Part shown: piece by piece, positions 8,387-17,089 of the stretch
How positions within the stretch are numbered: position 1 is the stretch's first letter
Layout: every line of letters begins with the position of its first letter
NCBI RefSeq assembly: GCF_000716675.1
Contig: NZ_JNXT01000006.1
Span: 138,184 to 202,183, forward strand
Origin: Streptomyces alboflavus
GTDB lineage: Bacteria; Actinomycetota; Actinomycetes; Streptomycetales; Streptomycetaceae
Reading direction: 5' to 3'
DNA: 64,000 bases
Notes under the pieces: model-generated
Database searches by the model: none
Seen by the model: the letters and a program-made list of their open reading frames with translations, nothing else
Told to the model about the DNA's origin: nothing
Translations under genes and position numbers: made by a program

Positions 8387-10324
8387 GTGCCGCTGCTGAC
8401 CCGCATCACGGGACCGCGCGATCTGGACCTGCTCGGCCCGGAACAGCTCAACCAGCTGGCGGACGAGATCCGCGGCTTCCTCGTCGACGCTGTCTCCAAG
8501 ACCGGCGGTCACCTCGGCCCCAACCTCGGTGTCGTCGAGCTGACCATCGCCCTGCACCGCGTCTTCGAGTCGCCGAAGGACAAGGTCCTGTGGGACACCG
8601 GCCACCAGGCCTACGTCCACAAGCTGCTCACCGGCCGCCAGGACTTCGCCAAGCTGCGCGCCAAGGGCGGCCTGTCCGGCTACCCCTCGCGCGCCGAGTC
8701 CGACCACGACGTGATCGAGAACAGCCACGCCTCCACCGTCCTCGGCTGGGCCGACGGCCTGGCCAAGGCCAACGAGGTGCGCGGCAAGGAGTACGCCGAC
8801 CGGGCTGTGGTCGCCGTCATCGGTGACGGCGCCCTCACCGGCGGCATGGCCTGGGAAGCGCTGAACAACATCGCGGCCGCCAAGGACCGCCCGCTCGTCA
8901 TCGTCGTCAACGACAACGAGCGTTCCTACGCTCCCACCATCGGCGGCCTCGCCAACCACCTCGCCACCCTGCGCACCACCGACGGCTACGAACGCTTCCT
9001 GGCCCGCGGCAAGGACCTCCTGGAGCGCACCCCCGTCGTCGGCAAGCCGCTGTACGAGACGCTGCACGGCGCCAAGAAGGGCCTGAAGGACTTCATCGCC
9101 CCGCAGGGCATGTTCGAGGACCTCGGCCTGAAGTACGTCGGCCCCATCGACGGCCACGACATCGAGGCCCTGGAGTCGGCCCTGCAGCGCGCCAAGCGCT
9201 TCAACGGCCCCGTCATCGTGCACTGCATCACCGAGAAGGGCCGCGGCTACAAACCCGCGGAGGACGACGAGGCCGACCACTTCCACGGCATCGGCCCGAT
9301 CCACCCCGACACCGGCCTCCCGATCGCCGCGGGCGGCATGGACTGGACGTCCGTCTTCGGCGAGGAGATGGTCAAGCTCGGCCACGAGCGGGACGACATC
9401 GTCGCCATCACCGCGGCCATGCTCCAGCCCGTCGGCCTGCAGAAGTTCGCCAAGGCCTTCCCCGACCGGGTCTACGACGTCGGCATCGCCGAGCAGCACG
9501 CCGCCGTCAGCGCCGCGGGCCTCGCCTCCGGCGGCGTCCACCCCGTCTTCGCCGTGTACGCGACCTTCCTCAACCGCGCCTTCGACCAGCTCCTGATGGA
9601 CGTGGCCCTGCACAAGTGCGGCGTCACCTTCGTCCTGGACCGCGCGGGCGTGACCGGCACCGACGGCGCCTCGCACAACGGCATGTGGGACATGTCGATC
9701 CTGCAGTGCGTGCCGACCCTGCGCATCGCCGCGCCCCGCGACGCCGACCAGGTCCGCCTCCAGCTCCGCGAGGCCGTCGAGGTCGACGACGCGCCGACCG
9801 TCGTGCGCTACTCCAAGGGCGCCGTCGGCCCCGCCGTGCAGGCGGTCGGCAAGGTCGGCGGCATGGACGTGCTGCGCAAGGCCGACACGGACCGGCCCGA
9901 CGTGCTGCTCGTCTCTGTGGGCGCGCTCGCCCCGATGTGCCTGGAGATCGCCGACCTGCTCGACAAGCAGGGCATCTCCACCACCGTCGTCGACCCCCGC
10001 TGGGTCAAGCCGGTCGACGAGGCGATGGCACCGCTCGCCGAGCAGCACCGCGTCGTCGTCACCGTCGAGGACAACTCCCGCGCGGGCGGCGTCGGTTCGG
10101 CCGTCGCCCAGGCCCTCAGGGACGCGGGCGTGGACGTGCCGCTGCGCGACTTCGGCATCCCGCCGCGCTTCCTCGACCACGCCTCGCGCAAGGAGGTCAT
10201 GGCGGAGATCGGCCTGACGGCCCCGGACATCGCCCGCCAGGTGACGGGTCTGGTCGCCAAGCTGGACGGCAGGTTCGAGCGCAACGCGGCGTCCGTGGAC
10301 TCCGTGGAGCCCGCGCGCGACTGA
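8387..10324 (+). CDS. dxs: 1-deoxy-D-xylulose-5-phosphate synthase
   Basis: 645 residues, the normal length for Dxs. It condenses pyruvate and glyceraldehyde-3-phosphate to 1-deoxyxylulose-5-phosphate with thiamine diphosphate, the first step of the MEP isoprenoid pathway. Visible: [17 protein letters not shown] near the N-terminus, the TPP/Mg motif starting [16 protein letters not shown] (about residue 145), the pyrimidine-domain [11 protein letters not shown], and a transketolase C-terminal domain. The GTG at 8387 is used because AAGGAGG lies 6 nt upstream; longer in-frame starts at 8345 have no ribosome site. Monocistronic: flanked by the xylH terminator and its own hairpin at 10373-10416. 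Streptomycetes often have a second dxs elsewhere. Confidence 0.95.
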   Translation: MPLLTRITGPRDLDLLGPEQLNQLADEIRGFLVDAVSKTGGHLGPNLGVVELTIALHRVFESPKDKVLWDTGHQAYVHKLLTGRQDFAKLRAKGGLSGYPSRAESDHDVIENSHASTVLGWADGLAKANEVRGKEYADRAVVAVIGDGALTGGMAWEALNNIAAAKDRPLVIVVNDNERSYAPTIGGLANHLATLRTTDGYERFLARGKDLLERTPVVGKPLYETLHGAKKGLKDFIAPQGMFEDLGLKYVGPIDGHDIEALESALQRAKRFNGPVIVHCITEKGRGYKPAEDDEADHFHGIGPIHPDTGLPIAAGGMDWTSVFGEEMVKLGHERDDIVAITAAMLQPVGLQKFAKAFPDRVYDVGIAEQHAAVSAAGLASGGVHPVFAVYATFLNRAFDQLLMDVALHKCGVTFVLDRAGVTGTDGASHNGMWDMSILQCVPTLRIAAPRDADQVRLQLREAVEVDDAPTVVRYSKGAVGPAVQAVGKVGGMDVLRKADTDRPDVLLVSVGALAPMCLEIADLLDKQGISTTVVDPRWVKPVDEAMAPLAEQHRVVVTVEDNSRAGGVGSAVAQALRDAGVDVPLRDFGIPPRFLDHASRKEVMAEIGLTAPDIARQVTGLVAKLDGRFERNAASVDSVEPARD

Positions 10325-10330
10325 CGTACG

Positions 10331-10367
10331 CGACCGACGTTGACGACCGACGTTGACGACCGACGTA
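10331..10367 (+). repeat. 13-bp tandem repeat after dxs
   Basis: Two perfect copies of CGACCGACGTTGA plus a partial third (CGACCGACGTA), 7 nt after the dxs stop and just before the terminator. No function apparent. Confidence 0.8.
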
Positions 10368-10372
10368 TCCGG

Positions 10373-10416
10373 ATGGGCCGGTTTCGCCACCATGAAGAGT
10401 GGTGAAACCGGCCCAT
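10373..10416 (+). terminator. Terminator after dxs
   Basis: 18-bp stem (ATGGGCCGGTTTCGCCAC pairs with the 3' arm ending in GGCCCAT, one G-U) with an 8-nt loop, followed by TTTGC. Strong candidate terminator. Confidence 0.8.
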
Positions 10417-10499
10417 TTGCGTGAATCCACCCGCGTCGGGGCATAAGCAGAACGTGCCCTCTCGATCATGTCGAGGACGACAAGCGTGGGAGGTACGCC

Positions 10500-12023
10500 G
10501 TGAGCAGCACCCTCTTCCGGACGAAGAAGGTCGAGCAGTCCATCCTCGACACCGAGGAACCAGAACACGCGCTCAAGAAATCCTTGTCCGCACTGGACCT
10601 GACCGTCTTCGGCGTCGGTGTCATCATCGGCACCGGCATCTTCGTCCTGACCGGCACGGTCGCCAAGAACAACGCCGGTCCCTCGGTGGCCCTGGCCTTC
10701 GTGGTCGCCGGGGTCGTCTGCGCCCTCGCGGCGCTCTGCTACGCCGAGTTCGCCTCCACGCTCCCGGTGGCGGGGTCCGCGTACACGTTCTCGTACGCGT
10801 CGCTCGGTGAGCTGCCCGCCTGGATCATCGGCTGGGACCTCGTCCTGGAGTTCGCGCTCGGCACGGCGGTGGTCGCCGTCGGCTGGTCCGGGTACATCGC
10901 CTCGCTGCTCGACAACGCGGGCTGGCATCTGCCCGAGGCGCTCGGCAGCAGGGACGCGGCCGACGGCTTCGGCTTCGACATCCTCGCCGCCGCCCTGGTC
11001 CTGCTGCTCACCGTCATCCTCGTCCTCGGCATGAAGCTGTCCGCGCGCATCACGTCCCTCGTCGTCGCCATCAAGGTGACGGTCGTCCTGGTCGTGATCA
11101 TCGCGGGCGCCTTCTTCATCGAGAGCAAGAACTACGACCCGTTCATCCCCAAGGCCCAGGAGGTCGAGGCGGGCGGCGGTCTGGACTCCCCGCTGATCCA
11201 GCTCATGTTCGGCTGGGCGCCGAGCAACTTCGGCGTGATGGGCATCTTCACCGCCGCCTCCGTCGTCTTCTTCGCCTTCATCGGCTTCGACGTCGTGGCC
11301 ACCGCCGCCGAGGAGACCAAGGACCCGCAGCGGGCCATGCCGCGCGGCATCCTCGGCTCGCTGCTCATCTGCACCACGCTGTACGTGGCCGTGTCGGTCG
11401 TCGTGACCGGCATGCAGCACTACTCCGAGCTGTCCGTGGACGCCCCGCTCGCCGACGCGTTCAAGGCCACCGGGCACCCCTGGTACGCGGGCTTCATCAG
11501 CTTCGGCGCCGCCGTCGGCCTCACCACGGTCTGCATGATCCTGCTGCTCGGTCAGACCCGGGTGTTCTTCGCGATGAGCCGCGACGGACTCCTGCCGCGC
11601 TTCTTCTCCCGCGTCCACCCGCGCTTCAAGACCCCGCACCGGCCGACGATCCTGCTCGGTGTGCTCATCGCCGTCGTGGCCGGCTTCACCCCGCTCAGCG
11701 AACTCGCCGAGCTGGTGAACATCGGCACCCTGTTCGCCTTCGTGATCGTCGCGGTCGGCGTGGTCATCCTCCGCAGGACGCGCCCCGATCTGCACCGCTC
11801 CTTCCGCACCCCGTGGGTGCCGGTCCTGCCGATCCTGTCCGTCGGCGCCTCGCTGTGGCTGATGCTCAACCTGCCCGCCGAGACCTGGGTCCGGTTCGGC
11901 GCGTGGATGCTGCTCGGCGTCGTCGTCTACTTCCTCTACAGCCGCTCGCACAGCCGCCTGGGACGGCAGGAGGAGACGACGGTGGGCGAGGTGCTGCGCC
12001 CGCCGGGCCGCGGCGAGAAGTAG
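10500..12023 (+). CDS. APC-family amino-acid permease (cationic amino acid transporter type)
   Basis: 507 residues with about twelve membrane segments. The first span carries the APC signature GVGVIIGTGIFVLTG (about residues 38-52), which lines the substrate site; VVFFAFIGFDVVATAAEETK in the middle is typical of the CAT/YhdG branch. It would import an amino acid by proton symport or exchange across the cytoplasmic membrane. The GTG at 10500 has GGGAGG 6-7 nt upstream. It stands alone between the dxs terminator and a convergent gene, so the substrate cannot be read from context. Confidence 0.85.
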   Translation: MSSTLFRTKKVEQSILDTEEPEHALKKSLSALDLTVFGVGVIIGTGIFVLTGTVAKNNAGPSVALAFVVAGVVCALAALCYAEFASTLPVAGSAYTFSYASLGELPAWIIGWDLVLEFALGTAVVAVGWSGYIASLLDNAGWHLPEALGSRDAADGFGFDILAAALVLLLTVILVLGMKLSARITSLVVAIKVTVVLVVIIAGAFFIESKNYDPFIPKAQEVEAGGGLDSPLIQLMFGWAPSNFGVMGIFTAASVVFFAFIGFDVVATAAEETKDPQRAMPRGILGSLLICTTLYVAVSVVVTGMQHYSELSVDAPLADAFKATGHPWYAGFISFGAAVGLTTVCMILLLGQTRVFFAMSRDGLLPRFFSRVHPRFKTPHRPTILLGVLIAVVAGFTPLSELAELVNIGTLFAFVIVAVGVVILRRTRPDLHRSFRTPWVPVLPILSVGASLWLMLNLPAETWVRFGAWMLLGVVVYFLYSRSHSRLGRQEETTVGEVLRPPGRGEK

Positions 12024-12268
12024 CCGACGGCCGCCCCCGCGGGCACAGTCGCGCTGCAAATCCTGCCCCCGGAGCGGCCGGTCCGGGCAGCCTTCGGTCC
12101 CGATCCGGTGGGGACGGCGGGTGCGGCGGGGGAGTGCGTACGGGAGTGCGTACGGGGGGTGGCCGAGGGAGCCGTGGGGGACGGTGGTCCCGGGGCGGGC
12201 CCGAGGTGGGCGCGGGCGCCCCTCGGGGGCCACCCGGGTGCCCCCTGGGGCGCCTCGGCTGCCTCCGC

Positions 12269-13342
12269 CTACATCCGACGCCAGTCCCGCGTCACCGACG
12301 CCATCGCCGACACCGCCGCCCGCAGGTGCCGCTCGCGGTCGCGGATCCGCGCGCCGAACTCGACGTGCAGGAACTCCGTGTCCTGTGCGGCGGCGCCCCG
12401 GCCCTGGACGTTCTTGCGGCCTTCCAGGGGGCAGGAGCGGGCCCAGGCGCGGCACACGTCGTAGCCGCGGCGGCGCAGCGCGTCCGCCAGGTCCCGGCCC
12501 TCGTGGACGGCCTCGCGGCCCTTGCCCGTGGAGGCGACCACGTCGTACTTGGGGGCGGAGTCGTCCGCCATCCCGTGCACCTGGATGCCGGGCACGCCGC
12601 GCTTCGCCAACTCGTCGCAGATGGCGTGGAATACGCTCTTCCGCCGGTGCGCCACGTCCGCCTCGTCGTCACGCCCCGCTTTGCGATGTGCCCCCGCAAT
12701 GACCATGACGCCGCCGGGGGAGCGGCTGAGGAGCGCGGCGCCGAGCCGTTCGGTGTGGCGGTCGGCGACAGGGTGGGGGACCTGCACGGACCAGCGGATC
12801 GGGGAGTCGAGGTCCACATAGACCCGGCCCCAGCCGCGCGGCGCGGAGGCGTCCTCGGAGAGGTCGGACACCTCGGCGTAGCGCCGCCCGGACTCGGTGT
12901 CGGTGACCGTGCGCACCCGGAAGTCGATGTCGGCCAGGCGGCGTTCGGCCCGGGAGCGGTGCCGGTCCAGGAGCAGGGCCACGCCCTCGGCGACGGTGCG
13001 CCGGTCCTTGGCCGACGGGCGGCGGTAGCCGCTGTCCTCGGAGAAGCCCGAGGTGTACGCGGTGACCCGGCGCTCCAGGTCGGCCCGGACGCGGCCGCCG
13101 GACGAGGGCGACGACGTGGCCGAGGGGGACGGCGTCGCGGAAGGAGCCCGGCTCCTGGGGGAGCGGTCGGCCGACGGGCGGCTCTCGGGCGCGCGCTCGG
13201 CCCACCCGGAGCGCGGCTTCTCGCTGTCCGAGGCGGAGGAGCACTGTGTGAGGCACAACACGCCCGCGAGGACGATGGCAAGCGCCACAAGACCCTTGCG
13301 GCGCTTTGCGTTTGTTATCGACCGAATTGGAGGGTGAGTCAT
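12269..13342 (-). CDS. Exported protein of unknown function, possible zinc hydrolase (amidase/PGA-hydrolase-like)
   Basis: 357 residues: a short basic leader, one hydrophobic signal segment (VALAIVLAGVLCLTQC, a poor lipobox), a Pro/Ser/Arg-rich stretch to about residue 90, then a globular domain. The C-terminal half shows VMVIAGAHRKAGRDDEADV, a later GIQVHGMADD and near the end FLHVEFGAR. This H...E/D...H...E spacing recalls zinc amidases and poly-gamma-glutamate hydrolases. I do not recognise the family with certainty. It is divergent from capA with only 23 bp between the start codons, so a role in trimming the polymer made by the neighbouring cap operon is attractive but inferred. The ATG at 13342 is the only start that keeps a complete signal peptide without running into capA. 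Confidence 0.55.
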   Translation of the reverse strand: MTHPPIRSITNAKRRKGLVALAIVLAGVLCLTQCSSASDSEKPRSGWAERAPESRPSADRSPRSRAPSATPSPSATSSPSSGGRVRADLERRVTAYTSGFSEDSGYRRPSAKDRRTVAEGVALLLDRHRSRAERRLADIDFRVRTVTDTESGRRYAEVSDLSEDASAPRGWGRVYVDLDSPIRWSVQVPHPVADRHTERLGAALLSRSPGGVMVIAGAHRKAGRDDEADVAHRRKSVFHAICDELAKRGVPGIQVHGMADDSAPKYDVVASTGKGREAVHEGRDLADALRRRGYDVCRAWARSCPLEGRKNVQGRGAAAQDTEFLHVEFGARIRDRERHLRAAVSAMASVTRDWRRM

Positions 13343-13366
13343 GGTTGTATAAAGATAGCCTCGTGA
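13327..13366 (+). promoter_or_regulatory. Divergent promoter region and possible leaderless start for capA
   Basis: TTGGAG (13327-13332) and TATAAA (13348-13353) are separated by 15 nt and sit only about 12 nt before the capA ATG. Transcription would start close to the start codon. No Shine-Dalgarno sequence is visible for capA. The region also covers the start of the minus-strand gene. Confidence 0.4.
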
Positions 13367-14568
13367 TGACACGTCCTTCTCGCAGGCTCATAGCGACCTG
13401 CGCCGCCTCGCTCGTCCTGCTCGCGGGCACCGCCTGCGGCCCTTTCGGCGACGACGGCGATGCCGCCGACGGCGGCGACCCGACCTTCACCGTCGCCGCC
13501 GCGGGCGACATCCTCATCCATCCCGAACTCACCGAGCAGGCCCGCAAGGACGGCAAGGCGACGGGCAAGGGTGAGAAGGGCATCGACTTCGGCCCGATGA
13601 TGGCCGGTATCAAGCCGGTGATCAGCAAGGCCGACCTCGGCATCTGCCACTTCGAGCCGGTGGTCGGCGCCCCCGGCGGGCCGTTCCAGGGCTTCCCCGA
13701 CTTCGTGGTCCCGCCGCAGATCACCACCGCCGTCAAGGCCGTCGGCTACGACCAGTGCTCCAGCGTCTCCAACCACAGCCTCGACCACGGCCCCGAGGGC
13801 GTCACGCGCACCCTGAACGCCCTGGACAAGGCGGGCCTGCGCCACACCGGCACGGCACGGAACAAGGCGGAGGCCGACAAGCCCCTCATCACCGAGGTCA
13901 AGGGCGTCAAGGTCGCCCAGATCGCCTTCGCGCTCGGCTTCAACGGGCGGCAGGTCCCCAAGGACAAGCCCTGGATCGCCAACCTCACCGACTTCGACCG
14001 CATCGCCGCCGCCGAGAAGAAGGCCCGCGCCGCGGGCGCCGAGGTCGTGATCCTGAGCCTCCACTGGGGCAAGGAGCACCAGCCCAACGCCGCCGCCCAG
14101 CAGGTCGAACTCGGCCGCAGGATCGCCAAGGAGACCGGGATCAACCTCGTGATCGGCCACCACGCGCACGTCGTGCAGCCGATGGAGAAGGTCGACGGCA
14201 CCTGGATCGCGTACGGACTCGGCAACCAGATCGCCCGGCACGACGCGCCCAGCGGACTGACCGAGGAAGGCGTCATCGGCTGGTTCGAGTTCCGCAAGGA
14301 CGGCGACGACTGGGACGTCAACGCCAAGTACGCGCCCACCTTCACGGAGATCCCGCCGGAGCCCGAGGAGGACGGCGCGGCACTGCCCAAGGACGCGGTG
14401 AAGGACCACCGGCTCCTCGACGTGGCCACCGCCCTGCGCGACGGCGACAAGCTCACCACCCAGCAGCGGGCCCGCTACCGCCTCGCCTTCGAGCGTACGC
14501 AGGGCACTCTGCTCAACCGCGGGGCGAGCAAGGACGGCCTCGAACCCCTGGAGAAGTTGCCGGACTGA
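13366..14568 (+). CDS. capA: CapA/PgsA-family lipoprotein (poly-gamma-glutamate capsule)
   Basis: 400 residues. Lipoprotein signal MTRPSRR...LLAGTAC with the lipobox Cys at residue 24, an Asp/Gly-rich tether, then the PGA_cap metallophosphoesterase-like fold: AAAGDILIHPEL (about 45), SNHSLDHG (about 135), LHWGKEH (about 231) and GHHAHVVQP (about 263). CapA/PgsA works with the CapB-CapC membrane synthase in export of poly-gamma-glutamate-type polymers. It is first in a same-strand run ahead of the sensor, capB, capC and an NlpC/P60 gene, which supports the call. Start ATG 13366 (or GTG 13363); no ribosome site is seen, so translation may be leaderless. Confidence 0.83.
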   Translation: MTRPSRRLIATCAASLVLLAGTACGPFGDDGDAADGGDPTFTVAAAGDILIHPELTEQARKDGKATGKGEKGIDFGPMMAGIKPVISKADLGICHFEPVVGAPGGPFQGFPDFVVPPQITTAVKAVGYDQCSSVSNHSLDHGPEGVTRTLNALDKAGLRHTGTARNKAEADKPLITEVKGVKVAQIAFALGFNGRQVPKDKPWIANLTDFDRIAAAEKKARAAGAEVVILSLHWGKEHQPNAAAQQVELGRRIAKETGINLVIGHHAHVVQPMEKVDGTWIAYGLGNQIARHDAPSGLTEEGVIGWFEFRKDGDDWDVNAKYAPTFTEIPPEPEEDGAALPKDAVKDHRLLDVATALRDGDKLTTQQRARYRLAFERTQGTLLNRGASKDGLEPLEKLPD

Positions 14569-14678
14569 GAACTTCCGCAGAACTCCAGGTGAACCGTCCG
14601 GCGGCCTTGTGGAAGGTGCCGGAAGTGGATCTTTGACGTAGCTCACATCTGGCTACGCTCGTACATCCATCCGGACCC

Positions 14679-14693
14679 GTCATGAGTCATGAC
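14679..14693. promoter_or_regulatory. 15-bp palindrome upstream of the double-HAMP gene
   Basis: GTCATGA-G-TCATGAC, perfect 7-bp arms, in the 229-nt gap between capA and the next gene. Three copies of GTGTCAC follow at 14748, 14759 and 14771, spaced 11-12 nt. Likely operator region of an internal promoter for the synthase genes; the regulator is unknown. Confidence 0.45.
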
Positions 14694-14797
14694 ATTCCAG
14701 ATCGCCCCTGCGCGCCCGCGTGCGCCGCGGCGCGACATCCATACCCCGTGTCACACCAGTGTCACTCGCTGTGTCACTCCAGGAGAGGAGCACCCCC

Positions 14798-17083
14798 TTG
14801 GCCGCTTCGCCCACGAAGCGGCGGCACAAGGTCCGCCGAAGGACCGACATGTCGCTGATCGGAGGCATCCGCCCCCCGATCGCCGTGCTGTCGGTCCTGC
14901 TCCTTGCCCTGGCGGGCGTCACCGCCCTCACTCTTGGCCGCGTCGGCCAGGAAGCCGTCCCCAAGGCAGTCAAGTCGTCCCAGCAGCACTTCGCCGAGGA
15001 CGGCGCCATCGCCCTGCGCGCCTCGATCGACGAGAGCGTCACCGACCTCACCCGGACCGCGGATCTGTTCAACGCGTCCGACCCGGTGCCCGCCGACGCC
15101 GTGCTCGACAAGATCAGCAGCGTGTACCAGAAGTGGATGGGCACCGCGGTCATGGAGGTCCGCTCGGGCAAGCTCCTCGCCGCCCGCGGCGAGAACGTCC
15201 CGCTGGCCGCGATCGACCGCGCGAAGCTCTCCGACGACGACGGCCTCGCGCCCCGCATGGTGCGCCTGGAGAGCGGCGAGACCCGGCTGCTCACCTTCGC
15301 CGTCCTCGCCTGGAAGGGCCAGCCGCAGCAACTCCTCGTCGCTTCGAGCAGCCTGCGCTTCCCCGGCATCAGCCTCGGCAACTTCCGCTCCATCGCCGTC
15401 GTCGGCGACGACGGCAAGGTGCTGAGCACCGACGGCATCCCCGAGCCCGAGCAGGTCAGCACCGACCAGGAGCGGGCGGAGGTCAAGGCCTCGGAGAAGC
15501 AGCTCAAGGCCTTCGCCGAGATCTCGGCGAAGAAGTCGCGCAGCCACCCGATCCTGGCCAAGGAGCCGGGCTCCGGCGGCTATCTCGGCGTCAGCGGTCA
15601 TCTGGTCGGCGACCGCCACCTCGGTGAGCGGTCCATCGCCGGTTACGCCTCGCTCGCCGCGCCGGAGGCGGGTGAGTCCACCGTGGCCACCAGCCTCGGT
15701 CTCAGCGTCGTCTCCATGGTCCCGGTCGCCGAGGACACCAAGCGCACCAAGGGCTCCGCCCTCGGCCTCTTCGCCGCGGGCGCGCTCCTCGTCATCGGCG
15801 GCCTCACCGTCTTCCTGCTCCTGCGCACCGTGCAGCGCCCGATCGTCCGGCTGTTCCTGGAGAGCCGCAGGCTCACCCGCGGCGACCTCGGCCGCCCGGT
15901 GTCCGTGCCCAAGCACGGCGAGGCCGCCCGCATCGGCGGCGCCCTGGAACGCCTGCGCCGCCAGCTCAACGGCGAACCGGCGGCCAAGGCCACCCCTGCC
16001 AAGCGCAAGGGGCTCGGCAGCCGGACCCTGCTCGCCGTCGCCGGAGTGCTGCTGCTCGTCTGGTCGGCGCCGCTGCTGCTGCTCATCAACCGCGCCGGGG
16101 ACACCGTCCGGGTGCCGCAGCAGATGGTCAACGACCAGCGCGAGCGCACCGACACCCTCTCCGACCGGGTCCGGCGCGCGCTCAACGAGGGTCACGCCGA
16201 CCTCACCTCGCTCGCGTCCCTCATGGGTGCCCGCACCGACCCCTCGGACATGGACAAGGTCCTGGAGAGCGCCCGCAACCAGCACTCCCGCTACCGGTCC
16301 CTCTACGTCCTCGACAAGGACGGCAAGGTCCTCTCCAAGGCGGGCGACGACCCGCGCAGCCCCTCCGGCGAGAAGCCGTCCGACACCGCGGTCCGGGTGA
16401 TCGACGACGACGGCAAGGAGCCGGTCATCATCGGCACCGCCGAGGTGCCGGGCCGTCAGGGCGCCGCCGTGGTGGGCGAGTTCCGCATCGAGTTCCTGAA
16501 CTCGCTGCTCAAGCGCCCCGGCCTCGGCGAGGTCCGGGTGGTCGACGCCAAGCGCCGGGTGATCGGTGGCAACGACGGCTACCGCGAGTTCCAGGGGCTG
16601 CCCAGCGGCCGCCTCAACGGGCTCGTCGAGGGCACCGGGCAGAAGGTCGGCGGCAAGCCGCGCCCGAGCGGTGTGTTGTACCGCGACGGCGGCGACATCC
16701 AGATCGCGGCCGCCGCCCCGTTCGCCGGCGGCGGCGCGGCCGAGCAGCTCGGCTGGTCCGTGGTCAGCTGGCAGCCCGCGTCGAACCTCGAGATCCCCGA
16801 GTACACCCTGCAGAACCGCACGGTCCTCGCGGGCATGCTCGGCATCACGGCGGCCGCGGCCTGCCTCGGCTGGCTGCACATCATCGTGGTGCGGCCGCTG
16901 CGCAAGCTCGCCGAGCAGGCCGAGGCACTGGCCGACGGCGACCGCAAGACCGTCCTGTACCCGGTCCATCACGACGAGGTCGGCGCCGTCACGCGCAGCC
17001 TCGAACTGATCAGGCAGCAGCTGCCGTCGGGCACGCAGCGCAAGCGGGACGGCGCCAGTGCCGGCCTCGCCGGAAGGAACTGA
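14798..17083 (+). CDS. Membrane protein with two tandem extracytoplasmic sensor-TM-HAMP modules and no output domain
   Basis: 761 residues with the TTG start, which has GGAGAGGAG 7 nt upstream (ATG at 14849 is the fallback). Order: Arg/Lys-rich cytoplasmic leader; TM1 about 25-45; extracytoplasmic domain about 46-318; TM2 about 320-345 with a HAMP-like stretch (QRPIVRLFLESRRLTRGDLG); TM3 about 408-430; second extracytoplasmic domain about 431-670, with Cache/PAS-like YRSLYVLDKDGKVLSKAGDD; TM4 about 676-698 and a second HAMP (VRPLRKLAEQAEALADGD). It ends after that HAMP with no kinase, cyclase or methyl-accepting domain. It lies 6 nt before capB, so it probably senses or scaffolds the polymer synthase. 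That function is inferred. Confidence 0.75.
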   Translation: MAASPTKRRHKVRRRTDMSLIGGIRPPIAVLSVLLLALAGVTALTLGRVGQEAVPKAVKSSQQHFAEDGAIALRASIDESVTDLTRTADLFNASDPVPADAVLDKISSVYQKWMGTAVMEVRSGKLLAARGENVPLAAIDRAKLSDDDGLAPRMVRLESGETRLLTFAVLAWKGQPQQLLVASSSLRFPGISLGNFRSIAVVGDDGKVLSTDGIPEPEQVSTDQERAEVKASEKQLKAFAEISAKKSRSHPILAKEPGSGGYLGVSGHLVGDRHLGERSIAGYASLAAPEAGESTVATSLGLSVVSMVPVAEDTKRTKGSALGLFAAGALLVIGGLTVFLLLRTVQRPIVRLFLESRRLTRGDLGRPVSVPKHGEAARIGGALERLRRQLNGEPAAKATPAKRKGLGSRTLLAVAGVLLLVWSAPLLLLINRAGDTVRVPQQMVNDQRERTDTLSDRVRRALNEGHADLTSLASLMGARTDPSDMDKVLESARNQHSRYRSLYVLDKDGKVLSKAGDDPRSPSGEKPSDTAVRVIDDDGKEPVIIGTAEVPGRQGAAVVGEFRIEFLNSLLKRPGLGEVRVVDAKRRVIGGNDGYREFQGLPSGRLNGLVEGTGQKVGGKPRPSGVLYRDGGDIQIAAAAPFAGGGAAEQLGWSVVSWQPASNLEIPEYTLQNRTVLAGMLGITAAAACLGWLHIIVVRPLRKLAEQAEALADGDRKTVLYPVHHDEVGAVTRSLELIRQQLPSGTQRKRDGASAGLAGRN

Positions 17084-17089
17084 ACCGCT

